DNA of 64,000 bases. Source: Streptomyces sp. WAC08241. Its GTDB lineage: Bacteria; Actinomycetota; Actinomycetes; Streptomycetales; Streptomycetaceae. Under the pieces are notes generated by a model, which was given only the letters and a program-made list of their open reading frames with translations, did not search any database and was not told where the DNA came from. The stretch spans positions 992,001-1,056,000 of the forward strand of contig CP042279.1 in the NCBI GenBank assembly GCA_007858575.1, given 5' to 3'. Positions 29,809 through 37,798 of the stretch are shown here, piece after piece; position 1 is the stretch's first letter, and each line of letters starts with the position of its first letter. Position numbers and translations under genes: made by a program.

Positions 29809-30902
29809 GTGTCGACACGGTCGGTCAGCTCCCACCACCGTGCGGGCCGCGCTGCTCGGCGCCGAGCGGCACGGGATGGCCGCCGGGCCGCTCTCGCCCG
29901 GGCCGGGCTGCCCCGGCGGTCCTGGAGGAGCCCCAGGTCCGGGTCCCCGCCGAGCAGTTCGGCCGGCTCGTCAGGACGCTGTGGAACACCCTGGACGACG
30001 AGCTGATCGGCTTCGGCGGCGCGCCCAGCAAGGTCGGCACCTTCGCGATGATGGCCCACGTCGTGGTCCACGGCAGCCGGGACCTGGGCGAGGCCCTCCG
30101 GCGCGCCCAGACCTTCTACTCCCTCTTCCCGGCCGGACCGCGCTTCCGCCTCGTGGAGCCCGGACCGGCCCGAGGCCCCGGCGGTGAGGAGGCCGACGAG
30201 GCCCGACTGGAGTTCGACGTCTCCGGGTACGACGACCCCTCCACTTCGGCGCCGAGTCCACCGTCCTCGTCGCCCACCGCTTCGCAAGCTGGCTGATCCG
30301 CCGCAGGATCGGCCTGCGCCGGGTCGAGTTCGTCCACCCCGAGCCCCGGCACGCCCGGGAGTACGACCTCCTGTTCGGCGCGCCCTGCGTCTTCGGCGCG
30401 GAGCGGACGGCCGCCGTCTTCGACCGGGCGGACCTCCGCGAGCCCGTCCTCCGCGATGCCGCCGCGCTCAAGGTCTTCCTGCGCCGCGCCCCCGTCGACG
30501 TGCTCGTCTCCGCCGACTACGGCAGTACGGTCACCGGCCGGGTGCGGCACCTGATCGGGCGCGCCCTGCCCGCCGGGCCGGTGCCGACGCCCGAGGAGCT
30601 CGCCGTGCGCCTCTCCGTCAGCCCGCAGACCCTGCGCCGCCGGCTGGCCGCCGAGGGGACGACGTACCAGCGCCTCCGCGACCAGGTGCGGCGCGACCAC
30701 GCCCTCGCCGAACTGGCCGGCGGCCGCGTCTCCATCGAGCGGCTCTCCCGGCAGCTCGGGTTCTCCGAACCCAGCGCGTTCCACCGGGCCTTCCGGCGCT
30801 GGACGGGCGAGACGCCCCGGGCGTACCAGGGGAGGGGGGGGTACTGCACCGCTCTCAGGGGGTGTCTCGCCGATCACGCCGGGCTCGCGGTGTCCGGCCT
30901 GA
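29809..30902 (+). CDS. AraC family transcriptional regulator (Arabinose_bd N-domain type)
   Basis: From GTG 29809: PTTVRAALLGAERHGMAAGP, VRVPAEQFGRLVRTLWNTLD, DELIGFGGAPSKVGTFAMMA and HVVVHGSRDLGEALRRAQTF belong to the N-terminal sensing domain seen in OruR-like AraC regulators. The C-terminal AraC DNA-binding domain reads EELAVRLSVSPQTLRRRLAA, EGTTYQRLRDQVRRDHALAE, RVSIERLSRQLGFSEPSAFH and RAFRRWTGETPRAYQ. Breaks lie near 29830, 29910 and 30240. The end is uncertain because of a G-run at 30833-30840; the real stop may be a few codons after RAYQ. Confidence 0.8.
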
Positions 30903-30919
30903 TCGACAAGACACCCCCT
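30857..30919. repeat. 63-bp imperfect inverted repeat with 20-bp arms
   Basis: The arm at 30857-30876 and the arm at 30900-30919 match at 18 of 20 positions in inverted orientation (outer AGGGGGTGTCT). The 23-nt loop has further self-pairing (GCCGGG / CCGGC). It may be the AraC terminator or a small palindromic repeat element. Confidence 0.7.
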
Positions 30920-30992
30920 GGGGCCCGCGCGGTCAACAACCCTGAGCGGTACGGTCACAGCCGTCGTCCGCCGTCCGGCCTACCGTCCCGCC

Positions 30993-31653
30993 ATGACCGA
31001 AATCGACCGGTCCGGTGGCGTGCGGCCCCGGACCCCACCCGGCGCCGGTGAACGCGCGCCGGGCGGCCGGCGCCGTCCTCGGGACCGGAGTCCTGCTCTG
31101 CCTCCTCGCCTGGGTGGCCGTCACCGCCCTCGGCATCCGGGTCGACGGCACCAGCATGGCCCCCACCCTCCACCAGGGCGACCGCGTCTCGCCGCCCCGG
31201 GCTCCGCCGGGGAGGCGCGCCGGTTCGACGTGGTGCTGCTGCGGGCGACCCACAAGGACACCCTCCTGGTCAAGCGGGTGATCGGACTCCCCGGCGACCG
31301 GGTCGCGATCGTCTCCACGCCGGACGAACCCTTCCAGGTCCTCCTCCAGGAGGGCGGCAAGGGCCCCTGTACCGGGTGGCGGCGCCCCAGTGGGCCGCGC
31401 AGGCCCACCGCACGGGCGCCTGCTGCACCCCGGAGGGCAGCCGCTCGGCGCGGGCGGCGCTGCGGACCGTGCCCGAGGGCGCGTTCTTCTACCTGGGCGA
31501 CAACCCCGACCTGTCGGACGACTCGCGGGCGTACGGCTGGGGCGAGATCGACCGGATCGAGGGGAGGGTCGGTGTGCGCGCCTTCCCCGTCTCCGCGTCC
31601 CCGGACCTCGGCAACCGGCCGGTCCTGGAGGAGTACCGGGGGCGAGCCCCTGA
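30993..31653 (+). CDS. type I signal peptidase
   Basis: One membrane anchor (GAVLGTGVLLCLLAWVAVTA) is followed by the catalytic serine box VDGTSMAPTLHQGDRV, the lysine box LLVKRVIGLPGDRVAI, and GDNPDLSDDSRAYGWGEIDR (box E). It cleaves signal peptides outside the membrane. TACCGT (30981-30986) lies 6 nt before the ATG at 30993, which suggests a leaderless mRNA. The next genes include several secreted proteins, possible substrates. Breaks lie near 31040, 31200 and 31370; the end is inferred. Confidence 0.88.
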
Positions 31654-31658
31654 GGCGG

Positions 31659-32278
31659 CTACGTCACCGGGCCCGACGGGAGCTTCTCGCGGCCCGTGCT
31701 CAGGGCGACCCTGACCACCGTGTCCGCGATGCGCCGTGCCGACTCCTCGGGGAGGCGGTGGCCTGCACGATGTGACTCGCCGTCAGCCGCACCGCCGCGT
31801 CCACGGCCAGCTCGCGCGCCACCGGGTCGACGGTGGGCCAGGCCTCCGTGACGTACGCGTCGGCCATCGCCGTGGCCGTGGCGAACGCCGCCGCGGACCG
31901 GGTCGTCAGGTAGGGGAGCAGTCCGTCCTCGCCCGTGCTCGTCAGCATGGCCCTGATCAGCGGGTTCCGGCCGGCCAGCGTGAGCGTGAAGCCGACGGCG
32001 GCCTCCACGGCCGCGCGCAGGTCGTCCCGGTGCGCGTCCAGGCCCGCCTGGATGCCGACGAGGCAGCGCTCCAGCTCGCGCTGGAAGAGGGCCTCGCCGA
32101 CCGCCTCCTTGGAGGGGAACTCCGAGTACAGCGTCTGCCGGCTGACGCCGACCGCGCCGGCCAGGTGCGCCATGCGCAGCTTGTCGAAGCCGCGGTCCGC
32201 GACCGCCTCGTACGCCGCGTCGAGCAGGCGCTCGCGCAGCAGTGTCCGGACCGTCTCCTGAACCGTGGCATCGGCCAA
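31659..32278 (-). CDS. TetR family transcriptional regulator
   Basis: The N-terminal helix-turn-helix reads LLRERLLDAAYEAVADRGFD, KLRMAHLAGAVGVSRQTLYS, EFPSKEAVGEALFQRELERC. The ligand domain reads AAVEAAVGFTLTLAGRNPLI, RAMLTSTGEDGLLPYLTTRS, AYVTEAWPTVDPVARELAVD, and after one break (about 31765) RIADTVVRVALSTGREKL. The start is taken as TTG 32278, since no ATG or GTG fits nearby. It is divergent from the DUF6230 operon and probably represses it through the GACACTC...GAGTGTC site between them. Confidence 0.85.
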
Positions 32279-32318
32279 GCCTAGTCCAGAGGAATTCTCC
32301 CCAGGATGGTCCGAAGTG

Positions 32319-32347
32319 TTGACACTCCATAAGAGAGTGTCCAATTC
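32319..32347 (+). promoter_or_regulatory. promoter/operator of the DUF6230 operon
   Basis: TTGACA (32319-32324), a 17-bp spacer, then CAATTC (32342-32347). GACACTC-CATAAGA-GAGTGTC (32321-32341), an exact inverted repeat with 7-bp arms, fills the space between the boxes: a classic TetR repression layout. Confidence 0.75.
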
Positions 32348-32458
32348 TCGAACATGCAGCCGCAAAGTGTCATCCGTCTCCGACCATCCGGCCGAGGACG
32401 GACGGCTGTGTTCGCACCCCACCCGCGCGGCACGTGCGGGACGACGGTTGGAGAGCAC

Positions 32459-33137
32459 ATGCAGGAAGAGACCAGAGGGGTCACCGCTGGCGCAGATCGG
32501 TGTTCCTGGCCCTGCCGGCCACCGTGGCGATCGGCGCCATGGCCACGGCGATGGTGCAGGGCGCCCTCGCCGCGAACCTCTCGCTGACGAGCGTCCCCTT
32601 CACCCTCAGCTCCAAGACGGTGGCCGCGCCGCAGGGCATCGGCGCGGTCATGCACACCGTCGACGCGGGCGGGCCGAAGGGCTCCGCCGAGGTCGGCCTC
32701 GCCAAGGCGGGCCTCGACGGCATCTGCGTCCACGCCGTCCAGTCGGTCGACCTCCCGGTGATCGGCAGCCTCGGCACCTGGTCGCTCAACATCTCTCGCC
32801 GGCCGCCGCGACCCCGCTCACCAGCGAGCAGCTCGTGGCCGGCGGCGGGCTCCAGGCGAACAAGCTGGTCCTCGACGCCCAGGCGCTCAAGGCGTCGACG
32901 GCCACCCTGCACGCCGCCGACGGCAGCCCGAACGTCATCGGCGCGGCCGCCGACAGCGCGGGGATCAAGAGCACCGGCATCAACGACGGCACCGCCGGCC
33001 AGTTCGGTCTGGACGCCACCGGCGGCCGGACGGACATCAAGAACCTCAACGCCGACGCCAACGCCGCCACGATCTCCGGCGCGATCACCCTGCCCGACCT
33101 GGCGATCGGCATCGCCCACGGCGACAAGGGCTGCTGA
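32459..33137 (+). CDS. secreted DUF6230 family protein (first copy)
   Basis: ATG 32459 follows GGAGAG and opens a 226-residue protein. Its signal peptide contains RRSVFLALPATVAIGAMATA and MVQGALAANLS. The mature part reads LTSVPFTLSSKTVAAPQGIG, GGPKGSAEVGLAKAGLDGIC, LVAGGGLQANKLVLDAQALK, SAGIKSTGINDGTAGQFGLD and ends LAIGIAHGDKGC. It has exactly two mature cysteines, one mid-protein (D-G-I-C) and one as the last residue, suggesting a disulfide. The family has no established function. Breaks lie near 32485 and 32800. Confidence 0.85.
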
Positions 33138-33315
33138 GCCGCACGGCCCCGGCACCCCGCCGCCCCACCGGCGGGGCCCGCGCCCTCCGGAACCCTCCCG
33201 GTCCTCCGGATCCCTTCGGGACCCAGGACCCCTTCGGGGCTCCCGGAGGCGCGGGTCCCCGCCCCGGACCCCGCCCCCGCTCCGTACCTCCCCGACCCAC
33301 CGCTGCGAGGCCTCC
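33138..33315. other. intra-operon spacer
   Basis: This 178-bp spacer has several G/C hairpins (for example around 33225-33245). I see no gene, promoter or clear terminator; it may attenuate or stabilise the operon mRNA. Confidence 0.4.
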
Positions 33316-33843
33316 ATGAGCACCGATCCGCCGACCGACCCGCCCGAGCCGACCCGGCCGACCGGAGGGCCCGCGTCCACCGAGGAGCCCGCCCCGGCCG
33401 GGCGCCCCGCGGTGCCCGCGCGGCCTTCCGCCGCTGGCGCCGCACCCGGCCCTTCTGGGCCGCCGTCTGGACCGGGCTCGGCGGCTTCGTCATCTTCTTC
33501 CTGCCGATGGCCCCCTCGGCAAGATCCTCCAGGTCGGCATCGGCGGGATCGCGGGCATGGCGGGCGGAGTCGTCCTCATGGCGATGGCCCTGCTCATCCT
33601 GCTGCTGCCGAGCCAGCGCCACACCGCCGGCGTCCTCGCGGTGATCGCGGGCGTCGCCTCCTTCCCGCTGTCGAACCTCGGCGGCCTCTTCGTCGGCATG
33701 GTCCTCGCGGTCCTCGGCGGCTCCATGGCCTTCGCCTGGCTCCCCGAGAAGCCCGCCGGGCGGACCCGCGGCCTCCTCCACCGCGACCGGACGGCCGCCG
33801 AAACCCCCGTACCCCCGTGTCCATTGGGAGCGGATCCGCATGA
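33316..33843 (+). CDS. DUF6114 family membrane protein (first copy)
   Basis: A Pro/Thr-rich cytoplasmic start (MSTDPPTDPPEPTRPTGG) leads to the family signature R-R-T-R-P-F-W-A-A-V-W at about residue 40. Hydrophobic segments follow: TGLGGFVIFFLPMAPLGKIL, GIAGMAGGVVLMAMALLILL, HTAGVLAVIAGVASFPLSNL and GGLFVGMVLAVLGGSMAFAW. The total is about 175 residues with four membrane spans. The stop overlaps the next ATG (ATGA at 33840). The second DUF6114 protein in this operon shares R-R-T-R-P-F-W and the SNLGG...GGSM core. Breaks lie near 33430, 33510 and 33810. Confidence 0.82.
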   Translation: MSTDPPTDPPEPTRPTGGPASTEEPAPAGRPAVPARPSAAGAAPGPSGPPSGPGSAASSSSSCRWPPRQDPPGRHRRDRGHGGRSRPHGDGPAHPAAAEPAPHRRRPRGDRGRRLLPAVEPRRPLRRHGPRGPRRLHGLRLAPREARRADPRPPPPRPDGRRNPRTPVSIGSGSA

Positions 33844-34621
33844 ACCACCTCTTCTCCGGCGCCCGCGAGCTGGGCAAGTCCTTCGCCCGGATGCGCACGG
33901 CCGGCGCCCGCGCCGCCTCCGACTGGAACACCCGGATGCTGGCCGAGGCCGCCGACGACACCCGCCGCGGCACCCGCTGGGGACGCGGCGCGCTCGCCTT
34001 CGTCCCTCGGCCCTGGCCATCGGCGCCCTCGGCACGGCGCTGGCCCAGGGGCGCTGGCCGCCAACTTCAGCGTCACCGGGGAGCCCTTCACCCTGACCTC
34101 CAACGGCGTCCAGGGCAGCGGCTTCGGCGCCATCGTCAACACCCCGCCGTCGGGCGCCCGGACGGCACCACGACCACCAACACCGCCATGGCGCGCGTCG
34201 GTTTCGCCAGCGCCGGGCTCGCCGGGCTGTGCGGGATCGTCCACCAGAAGATCGCCGGCGTCCCGTACTCGCTGCTCCTGACCGGCGGTCAGAAGGTGAC
34301 GGCCACCCCGCCCGGGACCTTCACCACCGACATCGACGCCTCGAACCTCTACATCCAGGCCACCGAACTCCAGGCGTACGGGCCCACCACCCTCCAGAAC
34401 GCGGTGCTCGGCCAGTCCGCCGACCAGGTCACCGTCGCCGGCAAGCCCCTCACGGGCGCGGTGCCCGGCGGGTTCGGGCTCGGCTCGGCGGGCGGCGAGG
34501 GCGGCAGCTCCATCAAGCTGCACGGCTCAACGCCACCGCGTACGACGCGGAGATGGCGGGCGCCCTCGTCCTGCCCGACCTGAAGATCAAGGTCGTTCCC
34601 GGATCGGCCACGACGTGCTGA
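33840..34621 (+). CDS. secreted DUF6230 family protein (second copy)
   Basis: About 260 residues. A charged leader (MNHLFSGARELGKSFARMRT) precedes a signal-peptide core ALAIGALGTALAQGALAANF. The mature part begins SVTGEPFTLTSNGVQGSGFG, then MARVGFASAGLAGLCGIVHQ, GVPYSLLLTGGQKVTATPPG, NLYIQATELQAYGPTTLQNA and ends IKVVPGSATTC. Like copy 1, it has a mid-protein Cys (A-G-L-C) and a C-terminal Cys. The start overlaps the DUF6114 stop; the following gene's GTG lies inside its own last codons. Breaks lie near 34005, 34050, 34150 and 34530. Confidence 0.85.
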
Positions 34622-34997
34622 GCCGGGTGCGGGCCGCGTGGGCGTGGTTCGGGGCCTTCCGCCGCACCCGGCCCTTCTGGGGCGGGGTGTGGCTGGTCGC
34701 CGGGGTGGACCGTCCTCAAGTTCTCCCTCAGCTCGCTCCAGTTGATCGTGAGCACGGGCTTCGGGGGATCGCCGGCTACCTCGTCGGCGGCGGGATGATC
34801 CTGTGCGGCCTCATCCCGATGGCGCTGCCCGCCCAGCGGTACACCTTCGGGCTCATCGGCGCGATCCTCGCCGTCGTCTCGCTCGTCGTCTCCAACCTGG
34901 GCGGCTTCCTGCTCGGCATGGCGCTCGGCGTCCTCGGCGGCTCCATGATGGTCGGCTGGGGAGCCAAGCGCCCGCGCCGCAGGGCGGTGGAGGGTGA
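34615..34997 (+). CDS. DUF6114 family membrane protein (second copy)
   Basis: About 127 residues: MLSRVRAAWAWFGAFRRTRP, then F-W-G-G-V-W-L-V-A-G-G, GIAGYLVGGGMILCGLIPMA, YTFGLIGAILAVVSLVVSNL and GGFLLGMALGVLGGSMMVGW. The R-R-T-R-P-F-W motif and four membrane spans match the first DUF6114 protein; the long proline-rich leader is absent. The ending V-E-G-stop at the GTGA (34994-34997) is inferred from one missing G. Compensating breaks lie near 34710-34765. Confidence 0.8.
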
Positions 34998-35615
34998 GGA
35001 CCCGGCCGGGTGGGACCCGGCAGCGGGCCCTCGCCGTGAGCACCGCCCTGGCGCTCGCCGTCGCCACCGCCGTCTGGTCGGGGCAGCCGGGCAGCGCCGC
35101 GGGGCGCCCGCCGCGGTCCAGCCGCTCGGCGTCCCCTTCCTGCCCTCCCCGGACCCGCTGCGCGTCACCATCGACAGCATGGTCGCCGTCTCGCTGAGCG
35201 TCGACAAGGACGTCACGATCCGGCTCTCGGACGGCACGACCCGGACCACCAACAAGTACACCTTCACCAAGCTCAAGATCCGCTCGCACATGAAGGTGGT
35301 CCAGAAGGCGAACGGCCACACCGTCACCATCGACGTCCCGGACGAGGGCTCGCTCGGCGGCTACGACAGCGCGGGCAAGCCCGAGACGACGACGATGTGG
35401 GGAACATCGGCAACGTCTGCCTCCGCGTCCTCGTCAAGATCTGCGGGGTGCAGGGCCTCCTCGACTTCTTCGGCTCCCTCATCCCGCTGACCGCCGGGGC
35501 CGAGGACTTCACCGGGGACATCTACGCGATCCGGACCGTCGACGACCACGCGGCCCTGAACTCCACCGACAACCCCGTCCACCTCCCCGGAACCATTACG
35601 GTGACCTCCCCATGA
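34994..35615 (+). CDS. secreted hypothetical protein of the DUF6230/DUF6114 operon
   Basis: About 207 residues. The signal peptide contains RALAVSTALALAVATAVWSG. The mature part reads VQPLGVPFLPSPDPLRVTID, SMVAVSLSVDKDVTIRLSDG, TRTTNKYTFTKLKIRSHMKV, GNIGNVCLRVLVKICGVQGL and GDIYAIRTVDDHAALNSTDN. It does not show the DUF6230 start block, but it is also beta-rich and has a Cys pair (V-C-L-R-V-L-V-K-I-C). No known domain recognised. The start overlaps the preceding stop and the stop overlaps the next ATG (35612). Breaks lie near 35100 and 35397. Confidence 0.7.
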
Positions 35616-36317
35616 GCCCCGAAAGCCGCAGCGCCCCCGAGGAGGGACGCACCCACTGGCGCCGGTCCTCGCCGTCGCCGTGCCCGCGCTGCTCGCCGCC
35701 GGCGGCCTCGGGACCGCCATGGCGACCGGCGCCCTCGCCGTCGGCCTCCGGATCCAGGACCGGCCCGTCGACTTCACCACCAGCAGCCTGTACGGGACGC
35801 AGTACGGCGCCGCCGTCGTCGACCAGGCCGTCGTGCGGCCCGACGGCTCGGCCGGGACCGTGCGGGTGCTCCGCATGGGCTTCGCGGACGGCATGATCAA
35901 CGGCCTGTGCCTGAGCCAGAAGCAGCAGATCGGCGGAGCCACGTACACCCTGATGCTGACCCTCGGCGACGACGACCCCGGCTCCTGGGAGATCAGGACC
36001 AAGAACACCGTCCTGGACCTGAGGAGCGCCACCGGCGTCCTCGACATGGACGGCGTCGTCGACCTCAACACCAACGGCGCCGACGTGAAGACCGTCAAGG
36101 ACTCCTCCGGGGCCTACGTCGACAACCCGCTGAACAGCCCGCAGCACCGCTTCGGCATCCAGGCGCGCTACGCCAAGTTCGACCGGATCACCGGCACTGC
36201 CCAGGACTTCCAGCTCCCCGGCCTCCTCACCACCCCGAAGCTGAAGCTGTCCGTGAAGCCGGGCTCGGTGGCCTGCCCGCCCCGCCGGCGCCCACCGGGA
36301 CGCCGGGAACGCCGTGA
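35612..36317 (+). CDS. secreted DUF6230-like protein (third copy)
   Basis: About 234 residues. The signal core PALLAAGGLGTAMATGALAV precedes GLRIQDRPVDFTTSSLYGTQ, VVRPDGSAGTVRVLRMGFAD, GMINGLCLSQKQQIGGATYT, MDGVVDLNTNGADVKTVKDS, FQLPGLLTTPKLKLSVKPGS and a proline-rich tail after a final Cys. The G-A-L-A signal-peptide end, the mid-protein N-G-L-C and a Cys near the end repeat the pattern of copies 1 and 2. Breaks lie near 35660 and 36280. Confidence 0.75.
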
Positions 36318-36373
36318 GGGCCGTGAGCGGGACGGGGCGGCCGCCCCGGCCGTGGCCGCCCCGCCCCGCCGCC

Positions 36374-37132
36374 TCAGGCCGCCGGCATCGCCATCGTCGC
36401 CACCGGGTCCGAGGTCGGACGGGGCGAACCGCCCGCCGGCTCCACGGTGATGCCGATCCCGGCCGAGCGGTTCGCCGGCCCTCCAGGAGGACTGCCGAGG
36501 TCGCCGCGCCCGGCGTCATCAGACCGGCGGGCCGCATCGTCCCCGAGTCGTCGTACCAGAGCTGGTAGACCTTCCCGGGCGGCGGCGCCGGCATCCCCGC
36601 CGCGGCGAACACCGCCCGGTCCTGGGACGGGGAGTGGACGAGGGTGCCCACCGCGCCGTCCGCGAGCCGGGCCGTGGAGACCCGGGCGTCGGGCGCGGCG
36701 AGGACGGCCGCGACCGCCTCCGCCCGCTCCTCCGCGACGGCCGCGCGCCGGTCGGCGTCCTCGGCGCGCTCGTACTGCCACCCCGCGACCCCGCCGAGTG
36801 CCACCAGACCGGCGACCGAGGCGGCGAGCGCCCAGCGGGGCAGCCGCCGCAGCCCCCGAGACCGCCCGGCGACCGGCCGACGGGCCGGGTGGGGGCGGGA
36901 ACTGGCGGACGTCCACGATCCGGCGCAGCACCTCGGCGCGCAGGGCCGGGTCGATCGGCGCGGCGACGGCCAGGCCGAGGCGCGCGGTCGTCTCGGACAG
37001 CTCGCGCACCTCGTGCGCGCACGGGGCGCACTGGGCCAGGTGCCGTTCGAACGCCTCCCGCTCCTCGTCCGTCTCCAGGGCGTCGAGGACGTAGGCGCCG
37101 GTCAGCGTGTGCAGTTCGTCGGTGGTCGTCAC
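36374..37132 (-). CDS. rskA: RskA-type anti-sigma factor
   Basis: The start GTG 37132 overlaps the sigK stop (GTGA). The N-terminal zinc-binding anti-sigma domain reads MTTTDELHTLTGAYVLDALE, TDEEREAFERHLAQCAPCAH, EVRELSETTARLGLAVAAPI. A membrane span lies near 36790-36840. The extracytoplasmic RskA domain includes DARVSTARLADGAVGTLVHS and GKVYQLWYDDSGTMRPAGLM. It binds and restrains the adjacent ECF sigma factor at the membrane. Breaks lie near 36490 and 36885. Confidence 0.9.
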   Translation of the reverse strand: MTTTDELHTLTGAYVLDALETDEEREAFERHLAQCAPCAHEVRELSETTARLGLAVAAPIDPALRAEVLRRIVDVRQFPPPPGPSAGRRAVSGAAAAAPLGARRLGRRSGGTRRGRGVAVRARRGRRPARGRRGGAGGGGRGRPRRARRPGLHGPARGRRGGHPRPLPVPGPGGVRRGGDAGAAAREGLPALVRRLGDDAARRSDDAGRGDLGSPPGGPANRSAGIGITVEPAGGSPRPTSDPVATMAMPAA

Positions 37133-37718
37133 GCCGTCACCCCCAGGCAGTCGCGGAGCCGGATGAGCCCGTCGCGCATCCGGGTCTTCACGGTCCCCAG
37201 GGGCAGCGAGAGCAGTTCCGCGACCTCACGGTAGGTCAGACCGCGGTAGTAGGCCAGGGTCACGGACTGGCGCTGGCGCTCGGTGAGGCCCCGCAGACAG
37301 CGCCGTACCCGCTCGCGGTCGAGGCGGCTCTCCACCTCCTCGGTCACCTCGTCGTACGCGGGACTGTGGTCGAGCAGCGCGACCCGCCGGGCGCGGTCCG
37401 AGGCGGCCTGCTCGGAGCGCACCCGGTCCACGGCCCGGCGATGGGCGAGGGTCAGCGCCCAGTTCAGGACGGAGCCCTTGTCCGGCCGGTGGCGGGCGGC
37501 GGAGCGCCAGAGGTCGACCATCACCTCCTGCGCCACCTCCTCGGACTGCGCGGGATCGCGCAGCACCGAGCGGACCACGCCCAGGACGGGGCCGGAGACC
37601 CGGTCGAAGACGCCGGCGAAGGCGTCCTGGTCCCCGCGGGCCACCCGGACCATCAGCTCGGGCAGCTCTCGCTCCGGTCCGGCACCGGACCGCCTCCGAC
37701 GCGTGCGTGCTCTCTCAT
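37129..37718 (-). CDS. sigK: ECF sigma factor SigK
   Basis: ATG 37718 gives M-R-E-H-A-R-V-G-G-G-P-V-P, then one break (about 37680). Sigma region 2 reads ELPELMVRVARGDQDAFAGV, DPAQSEEVAQEVMVDLWRSA, LNWALTLAHRRAVDRVRSEQ; region 4 reads RRCLRGLTERQRQSVTLAYY, RGLTYREVAELLSLPLGTVK. Length is about 196 residues. Overlap with rskA shows the usual sigma/anti-sigma pairing. In mycobacteria SigK drives secreted antigen genes; the regulon here is unknown. Confidence 0.9.
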
Positions 37719-37798
37719 CCGCCTGTGCCCTCCTGCGTGGCTCGGGTGCCCCGCTCCTGCGGGGTCTTCGGAGCGGTGGCCCCGGGGATTGGTCCGGT

